Shown: piece by piece, positions 23,996 through 35,500 of the stretch | Layout of the letters: each line of letters opens with the position of its first letter | How positions within the stretch are numbered: the first letter of the stretch is position 1 | Origin: Rhinopomastus cyanomelas | Taxonomy: Eukaryota; Chordata; Aves; Bucerotiformes; Rhinopomastidae | Assembly: GCA_013400115.1 (NCBI GenBank) | Contig: VXBP01000353.1 | Location: 62,001 to 126,000, forward strand | Direction of reading: 5' to 3' | Length of the DNA: 64,000 nucleotides | Position numbers and translations under genes: made by a program | The notes under the pieces: generated by a model | The model's input: the letters and a program-made list of their open reading frames with translations, nothing else | What the model was told of the DNA's origin: nothing | Databases searched by the model: none

Positions 23996-24164
23996 GTACT
24001 ACTGAGGCAAGAAGGCCAAAGCAACAGTCAGGTTATAGAAACACAGAAGACCTCTGCGGTGGTACTTCTTCCTGATGTTGGTGTCTACATCATTGAGGTC
24101 TGTGCAGTCAGCGAAGGAGGGGATGGGACTGCAAGTCCCCAGATCAGAGTTCCGTCTTACGCAG
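23996..24164 (+). CDS. CNTN5: CNTN5 exon, second half of FN3 domain 4
   Basis: A 169-nt exon (phase 0 to 1) after gaccatag and before gtaagg. It encodes VLLRQEGQSNSQVIETQK through VYIIEVCAVSEGGDGTASPQ to IRVPSYA, plus one base of Gly. The FN3 tyrosine corner (VYIIEV) is kept. From memory, the mammalian protein has Phe-Tyr where this reads Leu-Leu (position 2-3 of the exon), and Arg-Ala-Tyr where this reads Cys-Ala-Val after IIEV. The reading frame is intact. Confidence 0.92.
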
Positions 24165-24586
24165 GTAAGGTTATGATTCTATTTGAAAGAGTGGTGATTA
24201 CAGCATTGCTCACTAACTGCTGTTTTCTACCTGGAGAAAAGTGGTCTCACAATTCACTCACTGTTAGATAAAATCATTAAGCAGTCTTCAGTTCTATGCT
24301 GAAGCAAAGGTATGTAGTGACACCAGGGAGAAGAGATTGACCCCCAGCTCTCTACAGTCTCTTCTCAGGTAGCTGTAAAGAGTGCTAACACGGAGGTTAG
24401 CACTTTTCCAGAAAAGCTGTTCACTTCTAACTTTCTGCTAAAACTAAAATTCTACTAAGAATTGCTTTTTATTTCTAACTTAAGGAGCACTACCCAAAAG
24501 GCATAAGCCTGAAACTTCAATCTAGACTTACAATTTCATCTCTAGTCTCGTCACAAGATACGAAGCTATTGTCAGAATGCAGAGTT

Positions 24587-24620
24587 TCCACTCCATGTGA
24601 TATTCCACTCCATGTGATAT
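24587..24620. repeat. Perfect 17-bp tandem duplication
   Basis: The unit tccactccatgtgatat occurs twice without a gap in the last CNTN5 intron. Confidence 0.9.
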
Positions 24621-24940
24621 TTTTTTCATGTGTGTTTTGATCCATAACTTTGGGACGTGGAATCTTCCATTCCCTCTATCCTGAAGTTTTTGATTAGTCT
24701 GGACACAACAGATCCATTACACTTAGGAGATCTGTGGTCCAAAGAAACCCAGTATGGTGTCCTTCCCATAGTGTGATCTCTTGCCACTGCCAGCCCAAAG
24801 CACATTGCCCATTAGCAAGGCTTTTTAAGGGACTGCTGTGGGCTGAAAACATCAGTGGGCTACTCAGCAATAGATCACTTTTTCCTCTGCACAAACATCA
24901 TTTAGAGATTGTGACTCAGGGTGTCTTCTGGAGGCTAGTT

Positions 24941-25130
24941 ACAGAAAAACATAATTACTGAGGCTGGAAAAGACCTACAAGATCATCAAGTCCAGCCCAA
25001 GACCTAACATCACCACAGCCTAGACCATGAGCCTTTTCTTAAGCATCTCCAGGGATGGGGACTCCCTGTGCAGTCCATTCCAGTGTCTGATCACTCTTTC
25101 TGTGAGGTAAAAAAAACTCTTTTTGGGGAT
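24941..25130 (-). mobile_element. Diverged CR1 of another subfamily
   Basis: Antisense words include aggctggaaaagacctacaa, cccaagacctaacatcacca and agcatctccagggatgggg. The same type occurs at 30495-30590. Confidence 0.7.
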
Positions 25131-25417
25131 GAAGGCATTAACTCATGTAACATTTTGGGATTTCCTATTCATTTGCAGATGGAATATGAGGATTCTGTTT
25201 GTGAGTTGTGTACATATCATCACTAAATCATTAACTTCCTTACATTTGCATAGGGAGCTGGATTTGTGGTTGTAGTTCTCACAAAGTAATCCATTGCCTA
25301 AAGGCCAGGCTTTTGCTAAGTGTAGTAGGCTGCAAGTTTAGGGTATGTTTTTGCCTAAACATACTGAGACCCACTTGCTTTCAAATTGTTCCTCAATGAC
25401 TTCGCTTTTCGTTTCAG

Positions 25418-25518
25418 GAGGGAAAGTAACAAGTGCTCAATCCACCTTACACCTGCTGTCCACTTCCTCTTCTGTTACATTGCTTTTGGCACTGATGGTC
25501 CCTTCAACTTCATGGTGA
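25418..25518 (+). CDS. CNTN5: CNTN5 terminal coding exon, GPI-anchor signal
   Basis: The exon begins after cgtttcag, completes a Gly codon and encodes GKVTSAQSTLHLLSTSSS, then SVTLLLALMVPSTSW, and the TGA stop at 25516-25518. The layout is that of a GPI-attachment signal: a small-residue, Ser-rich region that can hold the cleavage (omega) site, then a short hydrophobic run (VTLLLALMV) and a very short tail with no cytoplasmic domain. The C-terminal STSW matches mammalian CNTN5 as I recall it and helps separate it from CNTN4 and CNTN6. Confidence 0.93.
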
Positions 25519-25929
25519 AGACTGCAGACTTTGTTGTCGTTGTTATTTGTTTGCTTTAGCTTGATAACACCAAGGGATGGAGTTTAATGTCTGTGGAGAA
25601 GCCAAAAATCGAAGTCGATACTTAAAAGACCCATAGAAATGCCTGGGGTGCACTTAGAGCTGTGTTGGAGACACGATCAATTCTTATCAGTTTGGGGTTT
25701 TTTAATTTGCAAATGTCCTCTGGGAAGGGGACACTTCTCAGCCCAAAAATATGCAGATTGTGTGTAATAATCTTTTGTAAGTGCAGGTAATTTCTGTCAA
25801 AAGTAATTTACATTTTTTTAATGGATTCCAATCTGGTGACCCCAGTCATGTACCATTAGGTGTTCAAACAGTGGTGTCTAGTAAAGTACTTTTGTTTGGT
25901 TTGGAGAAAAAACCCTTTTTTCAGACTAG

Positions 25930-25935
25930 AATAAA
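25930..25935 (+). terminator. Candidate proximal polyadenylation signal of CNTN5
   Basis: A canonical AATAAA, 412 nt after the CNTN5 stop codon. Confidence 0.4.
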
Positions 25936-27640
25936 GTTTGATACAGCTTTGTCAAATATTTTCCTTGCATCTTCTCTGGCTAGCTGTTCCTAAAGACAAG
26001 AGAGACAAGTACTGTTTAGGTACAGAGTCCACTACAGAAGTAGAGAATCTGTTCTGAATATGTATTAATATACGTTTAATTAGCAGAAGGTATTGCAGTA
26101 TGTTACTAGATAGCACACTCAGAAAAAATGGGGCAGAAGAGCCATTTACTTTAGTGCAAGGTAAATGGAAAATTATTAAACACAAGCTTAAAAACAAACA
26201 AGGGTGTTTTTTTATCAAATACCACACGATTTAATGCCAAATTAATCAAGTATTTATTGGTAATGGCAATTGAAACAGTCAGTTCCTAACGTGTACAGTG
26301 ATGGAAACTGCACTGGGCATTTCAAAATGCTGTACGTTAGGCTGCTGTGTGGACAAACAAAGCAAGGAAGGGTGACAGACCTACTTTTCCCAACCACTTT
26401 TCAGCTGTAACTTTTCTTCTGGGTTCATTTTTCAGTAGCATATTTGGTAATCCAGCTGAAGTGCATACGGAAGCATATAAGGGAGACAACATTAGCATTG
26501 TTTGGACTGGAATCATGCTCATGTATACAGGTTCCCTTACAATACATTTTGGAGAACGCTGTGTCTGAAAGAAATTACTTGGATAAGTGCTACTGAGCAT
26601 CATTCCAATTATTTGGCTAATTGGATCTATTTGTACAGCTCGCTAGACATTATTCTTGTAGGGACTGTGTGCTATCACTTTCAATCCCTGCTTTTTGCTG
26701 TACCAAACAATTTTTTCCACTCAATAGACAATTTGACCAATTTTTCTACTTCGGAAGGATTTTCCACGTATCGGCACCTGGATCAAAACAATCCCCAGGG
26801 TACGTGGGGTGTGTGTTTGTACAGTTACGGTGTACGCAGTGCTCTGAGGAAAATGTTGTACTACCGGGAGTCTAGGGGTCGTGCCCAGGATGAACATTCC
26901 CCTGCTTGGGAAAAAGCAGAGTCAGAAGAGTTTCCAGGCAAGCCCTAACAGCATAGTTCTTGTAGCTGTCCATCCCTCTAAAGGTTTAGGTGGAAATTCG
27001 TTGTGGTTCATGAGTTTCTGGGTCTGGCTCACTAGCAAAATAATACCTGAGATTTTGCTTGTGCTCTCTGTGCCGTTTCTTAGCAGCTTGAAAAGAGTAG
27101 CCAGGAAAGCACAACATGGATCAACTACTTGGTAGATCAAAAGCTGACTGACAACCAACTTTATTTTTTATCTTTTACATATTTTATCAGTAAATTATTT
27201 CAGAGATGATTCAACTCAAATCTTTATTACCCTTTATTATTTTAAGCGATTTTTGCAGATAAATAAGGTTTATGTAGGCATCATGTTGCTAAGGCAAACA
27301 AAGCAGGGTACCTAGCCAAAACAGGCTGTAGAAACAGGCAGAAGGAGTCCTTCTGTATTTCTGCTTCTGGAAAAGACCTTGGAATCAAAGAAAGGAAGGT
27401 GGAACGTACCTTACTGATAGAGCAAATTGAGAGGAAAAACTATCTGCTCTCATTTGTAAAACAACAACATCGCTACTACGCAGAGAACTTGCATTAGTAA
27501 CGCACCACTTTTTAACAGGTTAAAAAGAATAGTGACAAGCCAAAACCCAAAACGGCTCTTTTCTAAATTGATTAATGAATTGATTGATTAATTTTCTCTA
27601 TTTTTGATACAGTTGCTTGCCAATGTGGTTAATTTCAGAG

Positions 27641-27812
27641 TATTCAAAAAGGCTCAGTGGGTAGAGCATAGGACTCTGAATTCCTGGGGTCATGGTTCAA
27701 GCCCCATGTAGGACATCTTGAGAGAGTACTGTAGGCTGACCCTGCTCTAGCAGGGGGGTTGGACTTGGATGATCTTTCGAGGTCCCTTCCAACCTGTAAC
27801 ATTCTGTGAATA
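27641..27812 (+). mobile_element. tRNA-like sequence joined to a CR1-type 3' tail (SINE-like chimera)
   Basis: The segment 27641-27712 resembles a tRNA, most like tRNA-Lys. There is an A-box-like run (ggctcagtgggtagagc, 27651-27667) whose gctc/gagc halves pair as a D arm. An anticodon-arm-like piece follows (aggactctgaattcct). Then comes a perfect B box, ggttcaagccc (27694-27704), inside a catgg/ccatg T-arm stem. The 5' acceptor strand is degenerate. After about 30 bp there is a CR1 3' end (27742-27812, ccctgctctagcagggggg to cattctgtga). A tRNA head plus a CR1 tail is the structure of a CR1-mobilised SINE. Confidence 0.6.
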
Positions 27813-28398
27813 CAATGAATGGCTATGCTGTATAAGAATGGAAGTCTGATGAGGAGACAGAGCTGCAGCTACAGATATCTCACTCTCTAGTATCGAGACA
27901 CAGCCAGAAATACGGAGCATACCGTCAGGTAATGTAGTTGCATTGCAGGGACAAAAAGAGGTATGTTTTATATTCAGCAAGAACAGAATATGTATTTTGC
28001 ATCCTGAATATATTACTAAACATGTTTTAAATGTTTAAGTACCTATGTATTACCTATTTGTTACTTTGTAGAAGAAGATGCTTCCTTATCATGATGTTTT
28101 ATTCAGTTGCGAAGGAGAGCTCCTTCCATTCTCATGTAAAAGATTGTAAGGGTGCAGTCCAGCGTCGCTGAGGAGACTGTATTTTTGTACAATGTCACAA
28201 GACTTGTTTGGAGAAGAAATAATTAAAGAGAAATTTTGTTTTGCAGACCAAAAGAAAGATACTGTCATGGCCCATATCCAAATGTTAGATATATTGTATA
28301 CAATCTGTATATATGCTATATATAATGGTATATACCATGTGGAAAACACAGTAATATAATAGTTCCTGTGTACTGTTCTTGTAACATTAGATCTTTTT

Positions 28399-28404
28399 AA
28401 TAAA
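28399..28404 (+). terminator. Candidate distal polyadenylation signal of CNTN5
   Basis: A canonical AATAAA followed within 15 nt by a T-rich stretch. It lies 2.9 kb after the stop codon at the end of an AT-rich, UTR-like segment. Confidence 0.35.
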
Positions 28405-28829
28405 TAATTCTCTTTTTATTGACTTTTATCTTATCTCCTGTCAGTTCCTGGATTACATTCATAGAGGACACAAATATTTAGGATTCCAGCAGCAGCAAGC
28501 TTCAAGATGATGAAGCTGCAGTAGTGAATGTGGACAGTGTAGCCATCAAAATCAAATCATTTTGGTGTTATTCTGATTTCATGTGTGTGCTGGTATCCTT
28601 GGGTCAATATTACTCTTATGTTTAAATAACTGGAAGATGCAAGGATGTTGGAACACTCAGCATGAAACTATACCTAAAAAACCATTGCAAACTAAGTCTG
28701 CAATTTAGAGATAAAAAACTCTCTGCATTTGAAAAAAATATGGAAAATTGTAATGATGAATGACCCAGTTATAGCAAATATTTTGTCTTATGGTAGTTTT
28801 GTCTGTGTTTTTAAAAATCCCCAATGACT

Positions 28830-28908
28830 TCACAGAATCATGGAATCGTAGAACATTAGAGACTGGAAGGAATCTTGAAAGATCATCTAGTCCAGTCCCC
28901 CTGCCAAA
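28830..28908 (-). mobile_element. CR1 3' end, short
   Basis: Antisense octamer tail and gaaagatcatctagtccagt, truncated after the hairpin region. It lies 105 bp from an opposite-strand copy. Confidence 0.8.
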
Positions 28909-29012
28909 CTTCTTTATGAAAGGGGTATCTATAGGGGTAAATGACTTCACAACAAAGTCCAAAAAGCCCATTCTGGACATAAAAATAAATTACCACAGTT
29001 GCCATTTGAACT

Positions 29013-29122
29013 GAGACTTGATCTAGGTGATGCAACTAGATCTAGGCGATCCTCCTCTGATGGTGGGATGGAACTATATGATCTTTCAAGGTGCCTTCCA
29101 ATGCCTAATGTTCTGTGATTCT
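29013..29122 (+). mobile_element. CR1 3' end with local duplication
   Basis: The word tctaggtgat / tctaggcgat occurs twice (near 29022 and 29041). The usual 3' end and the ttctgtgattctg tail follow. Confidence 0.8.
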
Positions 29123-30494
29123 GAGAGACTTCAATAGCAAAATGCATGTGGCTTAAACAGCCTGCAGGAGCTTCCATTAATTAGTATGAATCTCACAGAA
29201 AATGGTAATGATCTGGTTTTGCTGTTGTGGAGAACTGTGCATATTGAAAATCCATATCCTATGAGAACTTCTACCAAACTGCAACCCACTCTTGCCCTTT
29301 TATTGCCATGATCCCAGCTCCTCTGAAGATGAAAGACATTTTCCTTCTCAGAACTTCCTATGCTTTTGAGTAAAACAATGTCAGGGATAAGAGGAAAGGA
29401 ACAGCCTGTCATTAGGGTGGGTTAGTTGGCTCTAGGCTACTACAGTCTCCCAAAGCACTCTGTAACACAGGCTACTTCCTCAAGTGCAGGTCCTGGGTTT
29501 GCTCTAAGGCTTTTCTCTCAATTCCAGTAAAGAAAGACCTGAGAACTGACATTGCCTGTATTGTCATTCATCTTTTTTAATACTCCAGACAAGATAATGA
29601 TAGTGTATAAAAACTCAAAAGGCTAGAAGAAAAATCTGTGGAAAATTGTAGGCTAGAAATGTCAGTGTTCACATTACAGGCTGCAGAGGTCAGCTGCTTA
29701 GGCAAACTGGCACAGATGTGTAGAAATACAGCTATTCTTCCTTCCTGTGCTCCTTCTCTGCTACCAGACTATTAACTAAACACCCCAGCTTGTACAAGGA
29801 ACCTACCTAGTCATCAGAAGAAACTGATAAAGAAACCTGTGATGCTTCTTGGTTCATCTTTGCTGTGATACAAATGGATGTGATGTGTTTGGCTAGAAAA
29901 AAATACACCCTTCACTTCTGGTGTGAGGTGGCTTGGGTATTTTTCAAGCTCAAATTCATAAATTATTTAAAAAATTTAAACAATATGTGTCCTTTTCTCC
30001 TGAAAGATATAGTTAAAGATATAGTTAAATAAGTGTCCTTTTCCCCTTGAAAGATATAACAAAAGCAGGCACTATATGTGTTAATGAGAAATAGAAATGT
30101 TCAGCATATTTTCATTTTCATAGAGAGTAAGACGGGGAAAATGCATCCATTTCATTCCAGTAACAGAAAACATGAGCATAAAAAGATAATGAAAGTATTT
30201 GAGGCATATCTGGGTCAAAGCTTTAGCAAGTACAACTTTGCTTGCATTGCTCTGATGCCTGGCTGATCAAGTGTTTCCATTTCATAATGACACCATCTCT
30301 TATCTTCTACAAAAGGGATTTTTAAAGGCAGGATAGTAAAACAGGGTGGTCCTTCTGATATCCCTTTAAAACTGCATCATGTGGAGTGGCTGAGTGACTT
30401 AGAAAGTCAGTTGCTTAGTTTTATATGACAAGTCCTTATTCCCCCTATACACACCCAGCTATATCTTTACTTCAGAAGGAATCGTTCTAGATTA

Positions 30495-30590
30495 TCACAG
30501 AATTATTGAGGCTGCAAAAGACTGCTACTATCATCAAGGCCAGCCCATGACCTAACATCACCACATCAACTAGACCATGGCATGATGGTG
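30495..30590 (-). mobile_element. Diverged CR1 of the 24941-type subfamily
   Basis: Antisense words include tcacagaattattgaggctg and cccatgacctaacatcacca. It is followed after 5 bp by a younger-looking copy in the same direction. Confidence 0.7.
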
Positions 30591-30595
30591 TTTTA

Positions 30596-30738
30596 TCACA
30601 GAATCACTGAACATTAGGGATTGGAATGGATCTTGAAAGATCTAGTCCAATCCCCCTGCCAGAGCAGGACCACCTAGACCAAGTCACCCAGGAACATATC
30701 CAGGTGGGTTTTAAACATCTCCAGAGAAGGAGACTCTA
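30596..30738 (-). mobile_element. CR1 3' end
   Basis: Antisense, from the octamer tail to ctccagagaaggagactct. A 4-bp deletion in the usual gatcatctag gives agatctag. Confidence 0.88.
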
Positions 30739-31734
30739 TGTGTGTTCAAATTAAGATGTTCTACATGTGCTTTAAGTGAAATACAGGATGAACACTGCCA
30801 TGTTCACTAAATTATATATATTTATATATACATGGGCTACCAAATGATCAGCACATGCAATGTACACACCTGGTATTTGTTCCTCTCTACCATGGAGAAG
30901 AATCAAAAGCACATTGTTGATCTGACAGTACATTTATTTTAAGTCCTATTAGGAAAAACAAATCACCTTATTTCATGGAGTGTTTCTCTTTCCTCCATTA
31001 GAGAGATTTAGAAGTAGCATTTCACCCTGCTCTGCAAGCCCCTTCTTTCTCCACCTGCCCCATGCCATGGCAAAGTGCAAGAAGGTATGTGTATGTGGCA
31101 GGAGGAGAGGAAGTCCATGGGCACAGTTCTCCACAAGGATAACCCAGAGCTTATGCAACCTCTTGACCAAGCATTTTGCCTGCCCATATGCAATCTGAAA
31201 GGGTAAACCTTTTCCCTTCCAAACATACTGAGGAGTAAACACTTTCCCCCATCTAAGAGTGATACCACTAGACTTCCCAAAAAGTTAAGCTAGTTTTTCA
31301 CTGGTTTGAGTTGCTGTCTGTCATCATGTTCTGACTTTCTCAGGAGAATAGATGCTAATCCCACAGCTTTTGAAGGGGAAGTGAAAGGAGTATTATCACT
31401 ACAAGTATCTCATAAAGAAAGCACTGGAGTACCCACAGAAGAAACTATCAGTCTTAAATGCTCTTCACAAAAGCTTTGGCCATTAACTGCAGAAAATAAA
31501 GCTGTCAGGTTGCTTACTAAATGTATTATTCCAGCATGAGAAACAGGCTTCAAAAGTTTCATCAGATTCTAGGTCATAATTGGCTTGACTATTGCTGGAC
31601 CTCTGAAAGCTTACTATGCAGAAAGGTACTTTCCTTTTGGAGTCTTTTTCATTGCACCCAAACACTTCTTGAAAGTTTCTAACCTACTGTGAGCTACAAC
31701 CCAAAGTGCATTTGCAGCACCTTAAACACCGTGG

Positions 31735-32042
31735 CCTTACTGATGTCACAGAGAATGGGATGACTCCAAAGACTGGAGTGTTGGAATGAAGTACTATCAG
31801 CACTTCAGGAAGGACAAACAGGGGAGACAAGGAGCAGGTGTTGCCCTCTATGTCACTGACCAGCTGGAGTGCGTGGAACTCCATCTGGGGATGGATGAGG
31901 AAAATACCAAGAGCTTGTGGGTAAAAGAGAAGGCAGTTGACACTATGATACATGTCTGCTACACGCCATCTGACCAGGAAGAGCAAGTGGATGAGGCCCT
32001 TTGTAGACAGAACTGGCTTCATACTCACAATCCCTGGTCCTC
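31735..32042 (+). mobile_element. CR1 endonuclease-domain fragment
   Basis: The translation gives WDDSKDWSVGMKYYQHFRKD, then GAGVALYVTDQLECVELHLG, SLWVKEKAV and YTPSDQEEQVDEALCRQ. These match the apurinic-like endonuclease region of CR1 ORF2. An 86-codon frame is open (31786-32046), but it is a fragment without the start, the catalytic C-terminal half or the RT. Confidence 0.85.
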
Positions 32043-32202
32043 CTGAGCTGAAACTGAATGTCTAGCATAAAAGTTCAACATTTTCACCAGTGATTGTCTT
32101 TAAATCAGTATTGTTATTAAGTACTACTGCTTACGTTGTAATCTTATGGTGGCACTTGCAGGTCACCTTTGTTACTTGCTACTAACAAATAACTACTGGA
32201 TG

Positions 32203-32576
32203 TTGGGTCTCTTTAGATTGGAAAAAAGGAGACTGAGGGGTGACCTCATTAATGTCTATAAATATGTGAAGGGTGGGTGTGAGGAGGATGGAGCCAGGCT
32301 CTGCTCAGTGTCATCTAGTGATAGGACAAGGGTCAATGGGTATGAGCTGGAACACAGAAGGTTCCACATCAATATGAGAAGGAACTTCTTCCCAGTGAGG
32401 CTGCTGGAATGGGCTGCCCAGGGAGGTTGTAGAGTCTCCTTCTCTGGAGATGTTTAAAACCTGCCTGGATATGTTCCTGTGTGACTTGGTCTAGGTGATC
32501 CTGCTGTGTCAGAGGGATTGGACTAGATGATATTTTGAGGTCCTTTCCAATCCCTAATGTTCTGTGATTCTGTGAA
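32203..32576 (+). mobile_element. CR1 3' end, about 370 bp
   Basis: It begins at gggtctctttagattgg (GLFRLEKRRLRGDLINVYKY in translation), includes the ORF2 end and finishes with the octamer tail. It lies 160 bp after the endonuclease fragment in the same direction. Confidence 0.92.
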
Positions 32577-35500
32577 AAGAACAAAAGTAAAACTCTCGTG
32601 TCCTTGCACTGTTTCCTAGGTTCTACACAGAACAAAGGAGAGTTTCAGGTAAGTCAGCAGAGCAGAAGCTAATATCTGTTGCCACTCTTTTATGAGTAAC
32701 ATCACTTTTATTGCTGGACCCTGGGAGAATGAGGGAAAATGAAAATGCAGCATTTTAAGTTTCTTCTTCATTCTGAACACATAAAGTTGAATGATTTTGG
32801 TATAATGCAGGAAAGATGCCTGATTGATGTAGGTTATAATTTTAAAACTTAGTTTTCTGCTTCTGAGTACACACATACTTACTAATTAAGTTGAACAGCA
32901 GTTTATAAGACCAGTTTTGACTCTGCCCATTTAATGAACAAAATCCAATCAACCACCCTGTTAGCGTAAATGGAAAATACATGTCTGCAAGAATGATAAA
33001 TAACTGATTGCCATAGTGATTAGCATAACACGCCTCTGGGAAGCTATTTGGCATTCAGCTCTCACCAGCACTTTTTATGGATTTATACAAGGCTGGGTGT
33101 ACTTTGCATTGGACTTGCAGCTTATTTAAATAGAAAGACATAATTTTCGATCTGATGACTGACATTTTCATTTTAAACTTTTACATTTCTCTTTAGAAGA
33201 AAATGAATCAAGCTTTTGAGGCTGTTGCGGGTGTTTTCACATAAAACATATGTATGGCTCTTCCCATTAGAAAAACCCTAATTTATTTTTAGTCATCCCA
33301 GATGCTCCAAACATTATAGCTGAGCTAAACCAGTCTCAGTAAAGCTTTTGTTGACTCATAGCTAAGCAGACCAGTTGCTTCAGAGGCTGCTTGCTCTGCT
33401 CAGCAAGGTTTTAGAGGCTTTGTGTACTTCAACTAACTGGGCTGGAGAGTCATCTAGAAATTAAATACATCAGATAATCCCCAGGATTTGAAAAACAGAT
33501 GGTATTCTGAATACACTTGACATAATTTGAAATGCTGCTAATAGAACACAGAGTATCTGTAACTGAAAAATGGGGGATGCAGCAACTCTTTTCAGGTCCT
33601 TCGCTTCAGTTCCAATCAGGACTGTGCTTTAGTATATTGGTCAATATTCTCAGTGTGTTCAATATCAGGTAAAACAGTAAATGTGAGAGTCTTTACAGGA
33701 GGCTGTCATGCCTGTCACAGAGTTGACTGAACAGTGGACAAAGATCCTCCTGGACTGCAGGATCTTGGGCCACCATCTTAGATGAGTAAGACCACAGTGG
33801 GTAACTTACTGACCATCAGGACACCAAGATCTCAAGATGTTTCTTAGCCATTCTTCCACTATCATGTATGAATGGAAGACACACAAGATTTCTATGGGAT
33901 CCTGTCTTGTACATTTCATTCTAAACTGTTGATTGTGAGATGGAGATGCCAATAAAAGGCTCCCTTTGTCCATGACCTCTTCAATGCCTGAAAGGTGAAG
34001 ACTTTTCTACCCACCTGTAATTCTGAACTAACTGAAAACAAAACACCCTGCCCTTCATTCTGACCCTCAATAACAATACTCACCTAGCAACCACTGGGGA
34101 GCAGCTGCTTTGATATTAGCTGTACAGCTCCTGCAGCCTTTCATGACCTGCTTTGGACTACAAATGTCCACACTACCCTAAAGCACACTGTGGAATCACA
34201 GAATCATAGAGTGACTTTGGTTGGAAGGGACTTTAGAGATTTTCTAGTTCCAGTTCCCTGCCATGGGCATGGACAATTCCCACTAGGACAGTTGAGGTTG
34301 CTCACAAACCCATCCAACCTGACCTTGAACGCTTTCAAGGAGAGCAGGGCTGGTGAATACTGAACTTGTTTTGAAGGGTTCCGTTTTCAGAATTCATAAT
34401 ATCTCAGAAGGTTTTACCTTCATCACAACTCCAGGAAGTAGCTTCAGGTGTGTTGCTTGAACAGCAGCTTCCCTTACTGGCCAGTCAGAGTATCTCAGAA
34501 CACCTCATGTGCAGCCTGAACATCCTCACCGTTACATTGTGCAGGCACCCCAAAGAGAGATGTGTTACACAAATCCTCACTTTGACAACACCTATGAAAT
34601 TGTCCACTGAATTAAAAATATCTGTCTATACATGTGAAAAGGCAGTCACTATATTTGAAATGTTAGTATTTTCCAAGGAGCTGGAAATACAAAAAATTGA
34701 TTCAGGGTTAAGATTAAGACTTATTCTACAATTTTACTCATTCACCTTGATGATAGTTTTTTACTTGAATGCCAGTAAGAAACTCAGCAGAGTTGGAAAA
34801 GAGCTAAATACACCTAGAGTGGAAGAACCCACCACTGAGATTGTTACCTTAAAAGGAAAAGTCGTATAAAAAGGACACAGCCCTGAAAACAAGCTGCCTA
34901 CTTTCTGACAACAAAACCACTTGGTCATGACACATCTTCCAAAGTGGCCTTACCACACCAGTAAACATCTGAAATAAAGTGATGAATTAAACTGTATTCC
35001 AACATCACTTAAAGCTGACAGCCTAACGCCTAGACTGATATGTGTAAAACCCAACAGATTAAAAAGAGGAAAAAAATAAAAGCAAAGAATAACATTTTTA
35101 ACCTCCAAAGTTCAAAGAGAGATAATTTTCCATTGAAAATAAAAATAAATAGGACCTCTTCTATTCAGGAGTCTCAAGAAAATTCTATGCAGTTTTGTGA
35201 ATAGTTTGACACGTTTCAGGTCAAACAAATTTTCCAAAGTGAAGTTGTAGAGCCTGAAAATGTTTGTGGCTTCATTTGTCCTTAGCTTAGATGAACCTGT
35301 TGCTTTTATAACACTAATTTGCTTCAGTACTCAGTAATAATGCTGGTCTATCTCACACGTTCAGACTGGTGTTTCCCTCTGGTACTCAGATTCAAACTGG
35401 GCAGAGTTGCTACTTTTCAGTTAAGCTGGACATATTACAGCTAAAAGGAGTTTTCTATTTAGCTTTGTAATGTCTGTATTTCAGCCCAGGTGTTCCCTCA

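Larger units (their letters stand above)
24165..25417 (+). other. CNTN5: CNTN5 last coding intron, 1.25 kb
   Basis: A phase-1 intron before the GPI-signal exon with a gtaagg donor and a cgtttcag acceptor. It holds a 17-bp perfect tandem duplication (24587-24620) and a diverged antisense CR1 (24941-25130). Nothing else is recognised. Confidence 0.8.
25519..28420 (+). other. CNTN5: CNTN5 3' UTR, proximal part likely, distal part possible
   Basis: The sequence after the stop codon has no further exon signal. A first AATAAA at 25930-25935 would end the transcript near 25950. A second AATAAA at 28399-28404, in an AT-rich context, would give a UTR of about 2.9 kb. I recall mammalian CNTN5 mRNAs as having a long 3' UTR, which makes the distal site plausible, but the sequence does not prove it. 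The tRNA-like/CR1 chimera at 27641-27812 would lie inside the long form. I recognise nothing else between 25950 and 27640. Confidence 0.45.
28421..31734. other. Intergenic stretch with short CR1 ends
   Basis: CR1 ends lie at 28830, 29013, 30495 and 30596. An imperfect tandem duplication (ccttttctcctgaaagatat / ccttttccccttgaaagata) is at about 29988-30058. I recognise no gene or other element in 29130-30490 or 30740-31730. Confidence 0.6.

Noticed and set aside
27641..27712. Functional tRNA gene
   Set aside because: The acceptor stem does not pair, the anticodon loop and T stem have an extra or missing base, and no T-run terminator follows. It is a tRNA-derived remnant.
31786..32046. Intact endonuclease gene
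   Set aside because: It is an 86-codon piece of the CR1 ORF2 endonuclease domain, truncated at both ends.
34450..34869. 139-aa ORF
   Set aside because: No domain; its composition is that of AT-rich intergenic DNA.
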